From: Nannocystis pusilla
GTDB taxonomy: Bacteria > Myxococcota_A > Polyangia > Nannocystales > Nannocystaceae
Length of the DNA: 64,000 nt
Assembly: GCF_026626665.1 (NCBI RefSeq)
Contig: NZ_JAPNKE010000002.1
Location: 11,614,001-11,678,000 of the forward strand
Direction of reading: 5' to 3'
A model generated the notes under the pieces. It had not been told where the DNA came from. It did no database searches and was given only the letters and a program-made list of their open reading frames with translations. The first letter of the stretch is position 1, and every line of letters starts with the position of its first letter. The position numbers were made by a program, and so were the translations under genes. Positions 1 to 9,570 of the stretch are shown one piece after another.

Positions 1-266
1 CGAGATCGGGCTGGTTCATGAGAATGCCGAGTCGACCGTTTCCGACCATGCTTTGCACGCGGGTGGTGCTGCGTCAACGCGTCTTTGCGCGCATCGCAGA
101 TCGCGACAGGCGCGCGACGGATCCGGGTCGCAAACCAGAGTCGACGCGACTGCGGCACACACCGATGCGTGGGTACGGACGGGCAACCGCGGGCGCTCGC
201 GGGCCGCGCCGCGACGTGGACTTCGCACGAGGCCGCGGCTGCGACGAATGCGGCGCTGGCCGCCCG
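1..266. other. No gene recognised at the window edge
   Basis: Open frames exist on both strands but all are Arg-rich with poor third-position GC bias, so they look like shadows. A gene lying mostly outside the window cannot be excluded. Confidence 0.4.
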
Positions 267-524
267 TCACGGCGAGCCGGGCGGCCGCAGCGCGAACAGC
301 TCGACGCGGCCGCAGTCCGGGCAGCGATAGGCGTCGAGCGCCAGCACCTCGTCGGCGGCGAAGCGGATCCCGCCGGGCGAGGCGAGGCGTTCGGCCCACG
401 ACTGCTTCACCGTGGTCGGCGCTCCCGGATGCCACACGGAGACCATGACCTGACCGGAGAGCTCGGGCACGAAGCCGAGTTCCATCGCCACGTCGCAGCG
501 GATGCAGGACGGCGGGCTGTTCAT
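267..524 (-). CDS. Small zinc-ribbon protein, DUF6487-like
   Basis: An 85-residue protein with two CxxC pairs, CIRC at residues 7-10 and CPDC near residue 69, which should bind one zinc ion. The order is a short N-terminal CxxC, a 'PGxPxxxxxSW' stretch, then 'AYRCPDCGRVELFA'. This matches my memory of a widespread family of tiny zinc-ribbon proteins (DUF6487 type) of unknown function. The frame is intact. ATG at 524 lies about ten bases after the likely end of the upstream kinase gene on the same strand, so the two may be cotranscribed. The zinc ribbon is visible; the family name is recall. Confidence 0.75.
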   Translation of the reverse strand: MNSPPSCIRCDVAMELGFVPELSGQVMVSVWHPGAPTTVKQSWAERLASPGGIRFAADEVLALDAYRCPDCGRVELFALRPPGSP

Positions 525-533
525 GCCGCGATT

Positions 534-3371
534 TCACCAGCCCCGCGTCCGCGTGTCGAGCGCGCTCGCCGGCGCGACGTGGCGAAGCTGCGAGGTGGAC
601 CCGTTCGCCGAGCTCCTCGCAGCGCAGACCGGGGCGCCACCGACGAGGCGCGCCCGCCTCGTTGCGGGTCGATCTGCTCCTGGTCGCGGCCGCCCGGGTA
701 GGCACACGGGTCGTGTTCATCCTTGCCGATCACGCGCACGCCGAGCGGCATGTCGGCGAGGCCGACCTCGGTGAACGGGCGACTTCCGTAAGCTAGCAGG
801 CGACCGCCGCCAGCACGCCGATCAGGACGATGAGCGCGAGCCCGAGGTTGACGACGAGCAGCTTCTTTCGCAGCGACCACCCGCGGATGCTGGCCATCAG
901 CGACCTGGCCCGGGGACAGATACTTGGTGGTGAAACAGGACGGTCTCCCCGGTGGTGGGGAGCATCATGGTCGACTCGGGGGCGGGGCGCGCCGGTTCGA
1001 CGATTTCGGACGGATCCGGCGGTCGGCGCCAGATCCGGGTGGCGTCGGGGTCGCTCGCCGGAGGCGGCGGCAGCGGTAGATCGTCGGCGCGGAGCACCTG
1101 CGTCGCGTCGGCGAAGGCGGGCACGGGGATCCGGTCGGTCGGCGGATCGACGTGGCGGCCGCGGGCGTCGGCGAAGGCCGGCACCGGCAGTGCTCGGTCG
1201 GCGGATCGCCGGGGCCGCGCCGCGCGAAGGCCGGTACCGGCATTTCCTCGGTGGGTTGATTCGTGGGCGCGCGAGCGATGACGGTCGAATCGCCGAGGTC
1301 CGATGATTGGATGGAGCCGGCGTCGTCGCGTCGGCTCGGGCCGGCAATCCTCGCACCGAGCGGCGCGGAGTAATTTCGGTCCTGTCGGCCGCGGGCACCG
1401 GCGGGACCGGCGGGTGCGCGCCGGTGATGCGGGCGCGATCGAGGATCTCGGTGCGGTCCGCGGGGGCGGGAGCTCCGGACGAGGAGAGGGTCGGATAGGA
1501 GCGCGAGGGCGGGGCGCCGGGCGGGCGCGGGCGCGAGAGCGAGGAGGCGGCGGCCTGGGCTTGCGCGGACGAGAGGGTGGGGTGCGAGCGGGAGGGCGAG
1601 GCCGAACCGGGGACGCGGGCGCGGCTCGACGAGGAGGTCGAAGCGGAGGGCTCGAGGGTGGGATGGGAGCGGGAGGGCGAGGCCGAGCCGGGGATGCGCG
1701 TGCGGCTGAGGGAGGACGACGAGGCGGAGGCCTGGGCCTGCGCGGACGAGAGGGTGGGATGGGAGCGGGACGGCGAGGCCGAGCCGGGGAGGCGCTGGTG
1801 ATTCGACGCGGACGACGACGCGGCCCCGGAGAGCGACGGCGCGAGGGTCGGATGAGAGCGCGACGGAGCGGCCCGGAGCCCGCGGGCGCGAGGTCAGCGA
1901 GGAGGACGAGGCCGAGGCATCGACGGGAGCGATCGTCGGGTGGGCGCGCGATGGCGAGGTCGAGCCGCGCAGACCGGACGACGAGGCGGCGGACGATTCG
2001 CCCGCGAGGGTCGGGTAGGCGCGCGAGGGCGAGGACGAACCGGCGAGGCGCGGAGCCGGACGACGCGGGCGAGGCGAGCGACGAGACGACGCGGACGGAT
2101 CGCTCGCCAGGGGTCGGATAGGAGCGCGAGGGCGAAGCGGAGCCGGCGAGGCGCGAGCCGGACGAGGCGGGCGATGGTTCGTCGCGGGCGAGCCTCGAGC
2201 CCGACTGCGACGACCGCGAATCCGGCGTGAGTGGCGCGGATGTCCCTGAGGACAGGCTGCTGCTGGACGCCGGCGAGGTGATGGATGGCCTCGCGGACAG
2301 GTTGCCGGTGCTCGGCGCAGCGGCAGCTCCGCGGTTGATTCTCTGGATGTCTTTGGGGCAGGTTGCTGCCGCCCGGGGAGCGGCGGGCCGTCGCTCGCGG
2401 CGGCCTCGGCCTCGGCGGCGCGGCGGGCCGCGGCGGTCTCCGGGGCCTCGGGCGCCCGGACCTCGGCGGCCTCGGCCTTGGCCTCGGCCTCGGCGTGCGC
2501 CGCGGCTGCTTGGCCGCGGCGGACTTGTCGTCGGCGTCGAGCAGCGCGCATGGCCGCCCGCAGCGCGGCCGGATCGGCGTGGCGCTGGTCGGGGTCGGTG
2601 GCGGTGGCGCGGGCCACCAGCGCCTCGACCCCGCGGCTGGCGTCGTCGGGCGCGCTCCAGCGCGGCGGCGGTCCGGCGGCGGCGCGCTGGCCTGCCAGCA
2701 ATTCGTGGAGCATCACCCCGATTGCATGAACGTCGCAGCGCGGGCCGGCGGCGGCGGGCGCTCGGGCGCGCGGTAGGGTGAATCGGCGGCGTGACCGGGC
2801 CCGAGCTCGGCGACCCCGAAGTCGAGCACCTTCACGTCCCCGCGCGCCGTGATCACGCAGCGCGCCGAGGTCAGCGCCCGGTGGGCCGCGCCGGCGGCCG
2901 CGTGGCGCTCGACGATCTCGGCCACCCGCTCGCACAGGGTCAGCGCGCGCCGCCACGGCGTCGGCCCCTGCTCGACCTGGCGATCGAACCCGCGGGCCAT
3001 CTGCAGGTCGGTCACGCAGTACGGCGGGGTCGGCGCGGTGCGAGTGACGCCGCGGGGCAGGACCAGGCCGGGGATCTTGGCCGCGGTCGCCGCGGTGATC
3101 AGCCGGGCGAACGCGGCCCAGGGGTCGGCCTGGGCGAGCGACGGATCGAACAACGTGAGCTCGACCTCGCGTCCGGCCTGGTGATCGACGGCCACGAACA
3201 CGTGCGCCGGACCTTCGGCGCGCAGCGGGTCATGAGCTCATAGCGACCGCGGACACGGTCGCCCACGCGCGGCGAGAAGGGAGCGGTCACGGAGGAAGCC
3301 CGCATCATGCCCGCGGCGGTCCGCCTCTGTCCATTGTTATCCGGCGAAACCGCGCCGCGCGATATCGTCAT
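534..3371 (-). CDS. Predicted membrane-anchored Ser/Thr pseudokinase with repetitive linker
   Basis: Stitched from at least four frames. The N-lobe begins 'GDRVRGRYELM'; the start is ATG 3371 or, more likely, ATG 3308. The C-lobe shows a DFG motif (VLDFGVAEL, about 2810) and 'VHAIGVMLHELLAGQ', so the fold is a Hanks-type kinase. Catalytic residues are missing: the beta-3 lysine position reads EVELTLF, the HRD motif reads HRAL, and the loop Asn is replaced (TSARCVI). After the kinase comes a Glu/Ala-rich stretch, a Ser/Pro-rich linker with eight repeats of about 30 residues, a set of 'VPAFADA...DPPTD' repeats, and a single membrane helix (about 865-795). A short extracytoplasmic tail continues in other frames to a stop near 534; that part is least certain. 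Role inferred: a membrane-tethered scaffold or regulator, not an active kinase. Confidence 0.7.
1485..2136 (-). repeat. Eight degenerate ~90-bp tandem repeats inside the kinase-like gene
   Basis: Copies begin near 1485, 1574, 1664, 1750, 1842, 1930, 2006 and 2109. On the minus strand the conserved core encodes SPSRxHPTL, followed by Ala/Ser-rich spacer. The three central copies are the most alike. The repeat lies in the linker between the kinase fold and the membrane helix. Confidence 0.8.
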
Positions 3372-3487
3372 TCACACATCTGCCGACCCGTGGATCGCAT
3401 GATGGCAATGACGAGACGATCCGCCACGATGGCGCTGCGCGCCGCGCGTCGGCGGTTTTTGTTACCGTGCCGGACGCTCCTGCACGT

Positions 3488-4503
3488 ATGCCCGACGCCG
3501 CCCGCATCAGCGACTTTCACGTGTGCCCGAAGGTCGAGCCCGGTCCGGTGCCGCACGTCGGCGGCCCCATCTTCAGCGGCAGCGCCAACGTGATCGTCGG
3601 CTTCCTGCCGGCGGCGCGCAAGGGCGACAGCGTGGTGTGCTTCCCGGTGGGCCCGAGCGATCGCATCCAGCAGGGCTCGGCGACCGTCCTCATCAATCAC
3701 CGGGAGGCGGCGCGCACCGATCCGGCGGTCCACATCGGCGGCGACCGCATCGTCGGCGGCTCCCTCGGTGGTGATCGGCGACTCGACGCAGAGCTTCGTG
3801 TTCCGCGCGGCGGCGAAGATCGGCACGCCCTTTGTGAGGAGTGCGAGCGCAAGCGGCTGGAGTACGACACGCACGACGACTCGGCGGTGCCCGACGAGCC
3901 GGATCCGGAGACCGCGACGCTCGACGACGAGGCACCGCCGCCGGGCGGGCTCGCGGGGCGCGACGTCTTCGCCGACCTCGACCTTTCCAAGCACGAGCTC
4001 GCCGAGCAGCTCGGGAGGACGACGGCCTGGGCGAGGCGCGCGTGCAGGCCCGCTACGCCGTCGCCTATCAGTTCTACGCCGCCCACGCGACCGGACCGAT
4101 CAAGCCGAGCGACATCCTCTCGCATATCAAGGGCATTGACCTCGGAAAGCCCGTCGTCGTGCGCTCGTTCGCCGGTCAGACGATGCACCAGAGATCGATC
4201 CCCGGCGCCGGCGTCGGCCAGTACTTCACGCTCGACCCGTCGATCACGCCGGAGCAGGTCGGCTGCTCGCCGATCAGCTACGGCTTCGTCGACGGCAAGC
4301 CGAACCCGCCGCCGCTGGTCCGCGAGCCGCGTGAGGTCGAGTTCGGCGAGCCGGCGCTCGGCCTGCAGAGCACCGCGGCGCCGATCGTCGACGACTGGTC
4401 GCTCAAGGACCCGCGCAAGGACACGCTGCTGGCGGTGTACTGCGCGGGCGGGCGACGCAGGTGATGATCCCGCGCAAGTTCCACCCGCCGGTGAAAGGCT
4501 GAA
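3488..4503 (+). CDS. PAAR-domain T6SS effector with Tse6-like C-terminal toxin domain
   Basis: Residues about 1-100 form a PAAR domain: 'ISDFHVCPKVEPGPVPHVGGPI', then 'VIVGFLPAARKGDSVVC' and a repeated Gly/Ile pattern ending 'VVIGDSTQSFVF'. PAAR proteins cap the type VI secretion VgrG spike. A charged linker follows (3840-4010). The C-terminal ~145 residues contain 'GVGQYFTLDP', 'LQSTAAPIVDDW' and a final Gly-rich 'CAGG..TQVMIP', which resemble polymorphic toxin type 46 / Tse6-like NAD-consuming domains as I remember them. Frame changes occur near 3765, 3835, 4030 and 4455; the stop at 4501-4503 follows the last one. No membrane segments are visible, unlike Pseudomonas Tse6. ATG 3488 is chosen because PAAR homology starts at once; GTG 3467 is an alternative. 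The next gene looks like its immunity protein. Confidence 0.8.
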
Positions 4504-4507
4504 CGGC

Positions 4508-4830
4508 GTGCCCGGGCTGATGCGCATCACGTCGCGCGACGCCTTCGCCGAGGTGCTCGCCGAGGCTCGCGCGCGCACGCGGGCCTACGATCCGTCGCGC
4601 TGGCCGGCGCTGCGGCAGATCGAGGGCCAGCTCGAATTCATGGCCCGCGAGACGGCCCGCGGCCGCGTGCCGCACCCCGACGATCGCGGGCGCACCAACC
4701 TCGGTCCGCTCGCGGTCCGCGACTTCGCCGAGCTCGACCCGGAATACGCCGATTGGTTGGCGGAGCTCGACTACACGTTCGCCCGCTATCAGGTGCTCGC
4801 GAGCGGCCGCCGCGGCGGCGTCGCGGCGTG
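4508..4830 (+). CDS. Tsi6-like immunity protein
   Basis: About 100 residues starting at GTG 4508 or ATG 4520, right behind the effector. The pattern 'IEGQLEFM', then 'NLGPLAVRDFAELDPEYAD' and an L..L.Y..ARYQVL end, matches the Tsi6 immunity family, whose Pseudomonas member has LG-S-IAVKEFDETDPEL at the same place. Tsi6 neutralises the Tse6 toxin by binding its toxin domain in the cytoplasm. The true stop is unclear because the frame runs on without one past 4830; a single-base error near the end is likely, and the gene probably overlaps the start of the next. Function is inferred from motif and from its position after a Tse6-like effector. Confidence 0.7.
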
Positions 4831-5630
4831 TTGCAGGTGTGGTCGGGGCGCGAGAGCTTCCGCAAGATCGTGCTCGACCCCGGGATCGGGCGCACCATCG
4901 GCACCGCCGACGCCGAGGTCGTGGTTCACCCCGATCGCGCCGGCAGCCCGCAATTCCACATCGTATGGGACGGCGTCTGCGCGCACGTGCAGGCGATCGA
5001 TCCGCACCGGATCGTCGTCGGCGGCGAGCCGTGCTGGACCGGCGAGATGGCCAACCGCGGGTGGATGCAGGCCGGTCGTACGACCTACCGCTTCCTCGTC
5101 GAGGACTTCACGCCGCCGCCGGCGCCGGTGAAGCCGAGCGAGGCGGCGCTCGCCGCCCTCGCGCGGCTCCGTGGCCTGCGCGACGCTGGCACGCTGTACG
5201 GGATCGTCGACGCCGCCCGCGCCGATCGGCCGATCGAGCTGATCGAGGAGAGCGTCGACCCCTACGCCTCGCTCTACGACGGCGAGCAGGGGCGCGCCTT
5301 CGACGACGTCGCGCCGTACCTGATCCGCTTCGAGCGCGACTCCGGCCTGCTCGAGCGGATCGTCGGCGAGGGCTGGGGCGAGCGTGGGGCATCTTCGTCG
5401 TCAGCGGGGCCGAATCGAGGTCGTGCGTCGCCACTGCGTCGCTTCTGCGGATCGACCTCGCGGGCGAGGCGCACCCGGTCTTCTTTCGCTACGACCCGCG
5501 CGCGCTGCAGACGGTCGCGCCGGTGCTCACCGCCGACCAGCGGGCCGACTTTCTGCGCCACCTCGACGCCGTGCTGTACGAGTCGCCGCGCGAGCTGGTC
5601 GCGATCACCCATGACCCGCGCGTCGGATGA
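4828..5630 (+). CDS. FHA-DUF4123 fusion, T6SS effector adaptor
   Basis: The start is GTG 4828. The first ~95 residues look like an FHA domain: 'DPGIGRTIGTADAEVVV', later 'VGGEPCWTGEMANRGWMQAG', the phosphothreonine-binding beta-sandwich pattern. The remainder is a DUF4123 domain ('LYGIVDAARA', 'YASLYDGEQG', 'APYLIRFERDSGLLERI', 'PVFFRYDPRAL'). DUF4123 proteins are chaperone/adaptors that load effectors on VgrG or PAAR. A frame change near 5385-5400 joins the two halves. The fusion suggests effector loading regulated by a phosphoprotein. It lies between the effector/immunity pair and a peptidase, as expected for a T6SS cargo operon. Confidence 0.8.
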
Positions 5631-5726
5631 GGCAGGGGCGGGCCTGCGTCGGGCGATCCGCGGGCGCCGGATTGATCTTCCGCGGCGGGGCTGGTTAATG
5701 TCACGAGCAGGACGGGTGGCGGGGCG

Positions 5727-6906
5727 ATGAGCGGATCTGGGGACACAGGGCTGACTGCGCCGCGGTTCACGTGGGACCTGCTGAACCCGAACACCTCCGG
5801 GCAGCCCGGCAGCTTCACCGGTAAGGCCGTCTCGCCCGAGCCGATCCAGGGCCAGACGAACCGCTTCTCCAAGCAGATGGAGAACGCCGGCACGGCCGCG
5901 GATCAGCAGCTCGGCGACAAGCCGGCCGGCGGCGAATGTGCGACCTGTCCGCCGCGGATCCGCCTCGAGCACCGCAGCCAGTACACGGCCAAGACCCGCT
6001 ATTCGGAGAAGGATGGGTCGTCGCCGACAAGTTCATCTTCCTCGTCGGCAAGGACGCGAGCACCAAGTTCCGCACGCTGAGCGTCCGCGTGGCCGAGCCG
6101 GAGGGCGCCTCGGCGACCTGGGAGGTCAAGCCGATCGGCGATCACAGCGGCAAGATCGCCAAGCCCACCGGCACCGGCAACCGCTTCGACTACACGCCCG
6201 AGGTCACCAACGCGCAGCGGCCGATCACCGCCTCGCGCAAGCCGAACCCGCCGGTCCAGTACAGCATCAAGGCCACGATCACCCACGAGGGCAAGTCGCA
6301 CGAGATCACGGAGATCGTGACGCAGGACGAGCGCGACATCATCCGCCAGGAGTACGTCGACCAGCGCATGTGCGGAGCGGCTTCACGCTGCACGTCCCCT
6401 ACCGCACGCACATCAAGGCGACCACGCGCGCCGACCTGCGCGGCAACTACCAGCTGATCCTCGACTCGGCGATGACGGAGCTGCTGACCGCGACCGAGGC
6501 GGCGTACGGCGCGAGCGTCTTCGTGTCGAGCGGCTGGCGCAACCCGCGGCGCAACCTCGCCGCCGGCAGCACGGTGCCCAGCAACCACCAGCACGGCGGC
6601 GCGCTCGACATGCAGCCGGTCGGGCAGAAGCAGATGACGGGCGCGACGCGGCGGTCGGCCTACCTCCGGCTGTACAACGCGGCGCGGTCGGTGCGGTCCC
6701 GCGTGGTCCTGCTCGAGAAGGGCCCCAAGGCGGTCTACCCGTCGAGCGCGGCGGTGCCCTCGCCGACGCCGGAGACGCCGGACAACAACGAGGACGGCAT
6801 CCCCGACGCGGCGACCTCGGGCGGCTCGAAGGTCGAGTCGCTGTTCGACATCGCCAGCCACGTGCACATCGACCGCGCGGCCCCCGACGAGGCGGACGAC
6901 GACTGA
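5727..6906 (+). CDS. M15-like peptidase, candidate T6SS cell-wall effector
   Basis: ATG 5727 opens a frame with an unstructured N-terminus, then a C-P-x-x-I/L region and a middle beta-rich part (5990-6370). The C-terminal third has 'SSGWRNPRRN', 'SNHQHGGALDMQP' and a terminal 'HVHID'. The S-x-H-x-x-G-x-A-x-D pattern plus a late HxH is the zinc site of M15-type D-Ala-D-Ala peptidases (VanY/hedgehog fold). Frame changes lie near 6010 and 6375. The TGA at 6904-6906 overlaps the ATG of the next gene. Given the T6SS neighbours I infer a secreted peptidoglycan-cleaving effector; the N-terminal part may be a structural or loading domain. No signal peptide is visible, consistent with T6SS delivery. 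Confidence 0.65.
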
Positions 6907-7272
6907 TGCTGAAGCTCGGCCCCGATCAGCGCAGCGAGATCACGGCCGCCGCCCGCGAGGCGTCGGAGCGGCGGATCTTCGCGCTCCTGCGCGAGCACTA
7001 CGGGCCGACCCGGGTGTGGCCGGGCGACGCGCAGGGGCTCGAGGTCGTGCGCGCGGCGACGGTCAAGGCCGCCGGCTACGAGATGACCGCGGAGCGCGAC
7101 ATCTTCAGATTGCCGCGCTCATGCTGAGCTTCAGCGACGACTTCGACACCCGCGAGGCGTGGGCCCGCGAGATCGTGGCCGCCCGCGAGGGGAACGCGCC
7201 GATCGCCGAGCTGTGGTATCAGGCGGGCATCGCCGAGGTGCGGCGCTACGAGGACGCGGCGCGCAATCGTAG
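6906..7272 (+). CDS. Small acidic protein downstream of the peptidase, possible immunity or accessory factor
   Basis: About 120 residues starting at ATG 6906, translationally coupled to the peptidase gene. It is helical and charged, with 'LSFSDDFDTREAWAREIVAA' as the best block. Similar small proteins with an 'FG.DFD....PWA' block often sit next to T6SS cargo genes, which I recall but cannot name. Frame changes near 7110 and 7250 make the end uncertain; the stop at 7270-7272 is my best guess. No signal peptide is visible, so if it is an immunity protein against a periplasmic enzyme, the frame or the role is wrong; an adaptor role is as likely. Confidence 0.5.
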
Positions 7273-7430
7273 CAGCGGGCGGTGGTCGAATCACCGAAGC
7301 GCGGCGCTGCGAGGTCGCGGCGCGCGAATCGTGGCAAAGTGGCTTCATTCAGCGCAGGCGTCGCACTCGCGGTCCGCGTGCGCTTCAGCGTGATTTCTCG
7401 GCTCGCTCGTCGCGCGCCTCCCATCACGGC

Positions 7431-8820
7431 TCAGCGCTCGCGCGCGAACATCGCGAGCGGCGGCCGGACGTCGGGCGGGGCCAGGAAGCCGTCGACGACG
7501 GCGAGCGTCGTCGTCGCCGCCATGCCCTCTTCGTCGGTGTACTCGATCTCGAGCCGCTCGCCGGCGTCGTCCGTGACGAAGCGACAGCGGGCGTCGCGGA
7601 GCTGTCCGGCCGCGCTCACCGTCTTGCATGCCTCGCCGCGCATCAGCAGGATCTCGCGGCCCGGGGCCAGGCGGACGTCGAAGCGCTGCCGGTCGACCAG
7701 CCGTGTCATCGGCGCATCGACGAGGTAGAAGCGAACGGCGTCGAGGAAGGCGAACTCCAGCCACAGCTCGCGCAGCGGGCGACGGGCGAACCACGCGCCC
7801 TCCGGGGTCGGCGACAGCTCGTAGCTCCCCTCGTTCGGGCCGCCGTCGATGTGCAGCCGCCGTCCACCCGGCGAGAATGTCCACTGCTCGGGCGGCAGCC
7901 GCTCGTCCGCATGCACCTTCGACCATTTGCCGGTCAGCGCCGCGGTGCGGCGATTCAGCTCCGCCGGGGAAAGGGGCGCCGGCCTGGGCGCCGGCTCGTG
8001 CACCGCGTCGGTCCACGCGGGGAACCGCGCCGTCGGGGAGGGCACGCGCGCGCGGCCTCGAGGACCTTCGGCGTCGTGAGCGCGCAGAGGCGCTGCTGCA
8101 GCGGCTCCGCGGAGCACGACGCGATCACGTCGAGGCTGGCCTGAAGATAGTGGAGCCGGGCCACGGAATCGGTCGGCGCCCCGGCGAACGTGAGCGCCGG
8201 GACGGTCTCCTCCCACGCGCGATCGACGATTCGCTGGCACGGACCCTCGGGGTGAACGGACCGGCCGGCGGTCCGATGCACCGCCCTGCGCTCGGCGAGG
8301 GCGTCGGCGTACTGCTCGGCGACGAGGAGCTCGCCCATGACGATGGCCTTGATGCCGAAGGGATCCGAGATGCCCTTGCAGACCACCCGCGGCGGCACGA
8401 ACTCCGCGCACGTCGCACGTCGCGGGCTCGGGCTGCCAGCGCTGCTCGTGCGTCGATTTCCAGCGCACCGCGGTCCCGTCGACGGCGCGGACGAACACGC
8501 CGCTGCCGTCGCACAGCAGCATCGAGCCGTCGGCGCGCTGCCAGCCGCCCGTGACCTGGTACACCTCGCCGCGGTGCGCCACTGCGCTGGAGTAGGACCA
8601 GCCGGACGGTTCGCCGGGCGCGCTTCGCAGCAGCAGGACGCACGGCGCGAGCAGCTCGAACGGTTCGCGCGCCCCGTCGAGACGCACCCGCGCGTCGCCG
8701 TCGACGAGTCCGCCGTCGATCAGGTGACCCTGGAGCGCGGCGGCGATCTGGGTCAGGTCTTCGCCGAGCGTCAAGGGCGAGGGCGCGTCGCCGGCACGGC
8801 AGCTTGGCGACGGGAGTCTC
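7431..8820 (-). CDS. Protein of unknown function, probable secreted partner of the upstream lipoprotein
   Basis: Stitched from three frames: 8774-8405 ('GWSYSSAVAHRGEVYQVTGGW'), 8395-8040 ('GIKAIVMGELLVAEQY', 'ARLHYLQASLDVIASC') and 8035-7431 ('EQWTFSPGGRRLHIDGG', 'LEIEYTDEEGMAATTTL'). The last third looks like beta-rich strands. No recognised domain. The only start in frame is TTG 8774, and the frame continues upstream toward the lipoprotein gene, so this could be the C-terminal part of that protein instead of a separate gene. Confidence 0.5.
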
Positions 8821-8846
8821 CGGCGGAAGGTCCGCCCAGGTCGGCG

Positions 8847-9425
8847 TCAGTGTCCTGGTTTGAAGCAGACGTCGACCCCGGGCCGCGCCGCGAACTGGGC
8901 GCACATCAAAGCCGACCGGTCGCCAGGTGTGCTCGGGCTCGCCGTAGATTGTTCGCAGTTGTTGCAGGGTGACGCCGACAGCCACGCCCTCTGCGGTCTT
9001 CGGGACGGGGCCGACGATCCGCAGGGAGGTGACGCGCATCTCGACCGGATTGATGTCGGCCACGACCTGCAGCTGGCCGTCCTGCTCGAGGGTCCAGGTC
9101 GCGCTCGTGCGGAAGGTGATCGGGCTGGGCTTGCCGTCCTGGACGAAGGACGCGCTGCCCTGCGGGCGATCGCCGCTAAAACCCAATGCGGGGAGCTCCT
9201 GGTCGCGCATGCCGAGGCGGACCGGGCCCACGCCGTGCTCGTCGATCTCGTGCGGTCCGCGGTCGCGCGCCGCGGGCGGCGGCGGAGAGGGCTGCGAGAC
9301 CGCCGGGGTGGCGCAGGTGCCTGCGAGGCCGCGGGCGGCGCGACGGTCGACGGGCGCTCCTCGGCCGGAGCAGGGCCGTCGCAAGCGGCGGACAGGAGGA
9401 GCGCGGAGAGGGCGACGCGACGCAT
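8847..9425 (-). CDS. Putative lipoprotein of unknown function
   Basis: ATG 9425 gives 'MRRVALSALLLSAACDG', a short signal peptide with a lipobox (LSAAC), followed by a Pro/Ala-rich linker. After a frame change near 9310 the mature part reads 'GVGPVRLGMRDQELPALGF', 'TWTLEQDGQLQVVADINPVEM', 'VGVTLQQLRTIYGEPEHTW' and ends 'ARPGVDVCFKPGH'. The LRTIYGEP-type block occurs in many small bacterial lipoproteins of unknown role. The end is uncertain; it may continue into the downstream reading frames. Confidence 0.6.
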   Translation of the reverse strand: MRRVALSALLLSAACDGPAPAEERPSTVAPPAASQAPAPPRRSRSPLRRRPRRATADRTRSTSTAWARSASACATRSSPHWVLAAIARRAARPSSRTASPARSPSARARPGPSSRTASCRSWPTSIRSRCASPPCGSSAPSRRPQRAWLSASPCNNCEQSTASPSTPGDRSALMCAQFAARPGVDVCFKPGH

Positions 9426-9570
9426 CGAGCCGCCCGAGCTTCGCCGATTTCGTGGCGGAAGCCGAGCAGGTCGTCACCCCGGCCAGCGGCCGGGTCGCGG
9501 CCCGGCGGGTCGTGCTTCGCCGATTGGCGCGGTGGGGTGAACGGTGCCAGCGATCGGCTCGACCGCTCCT

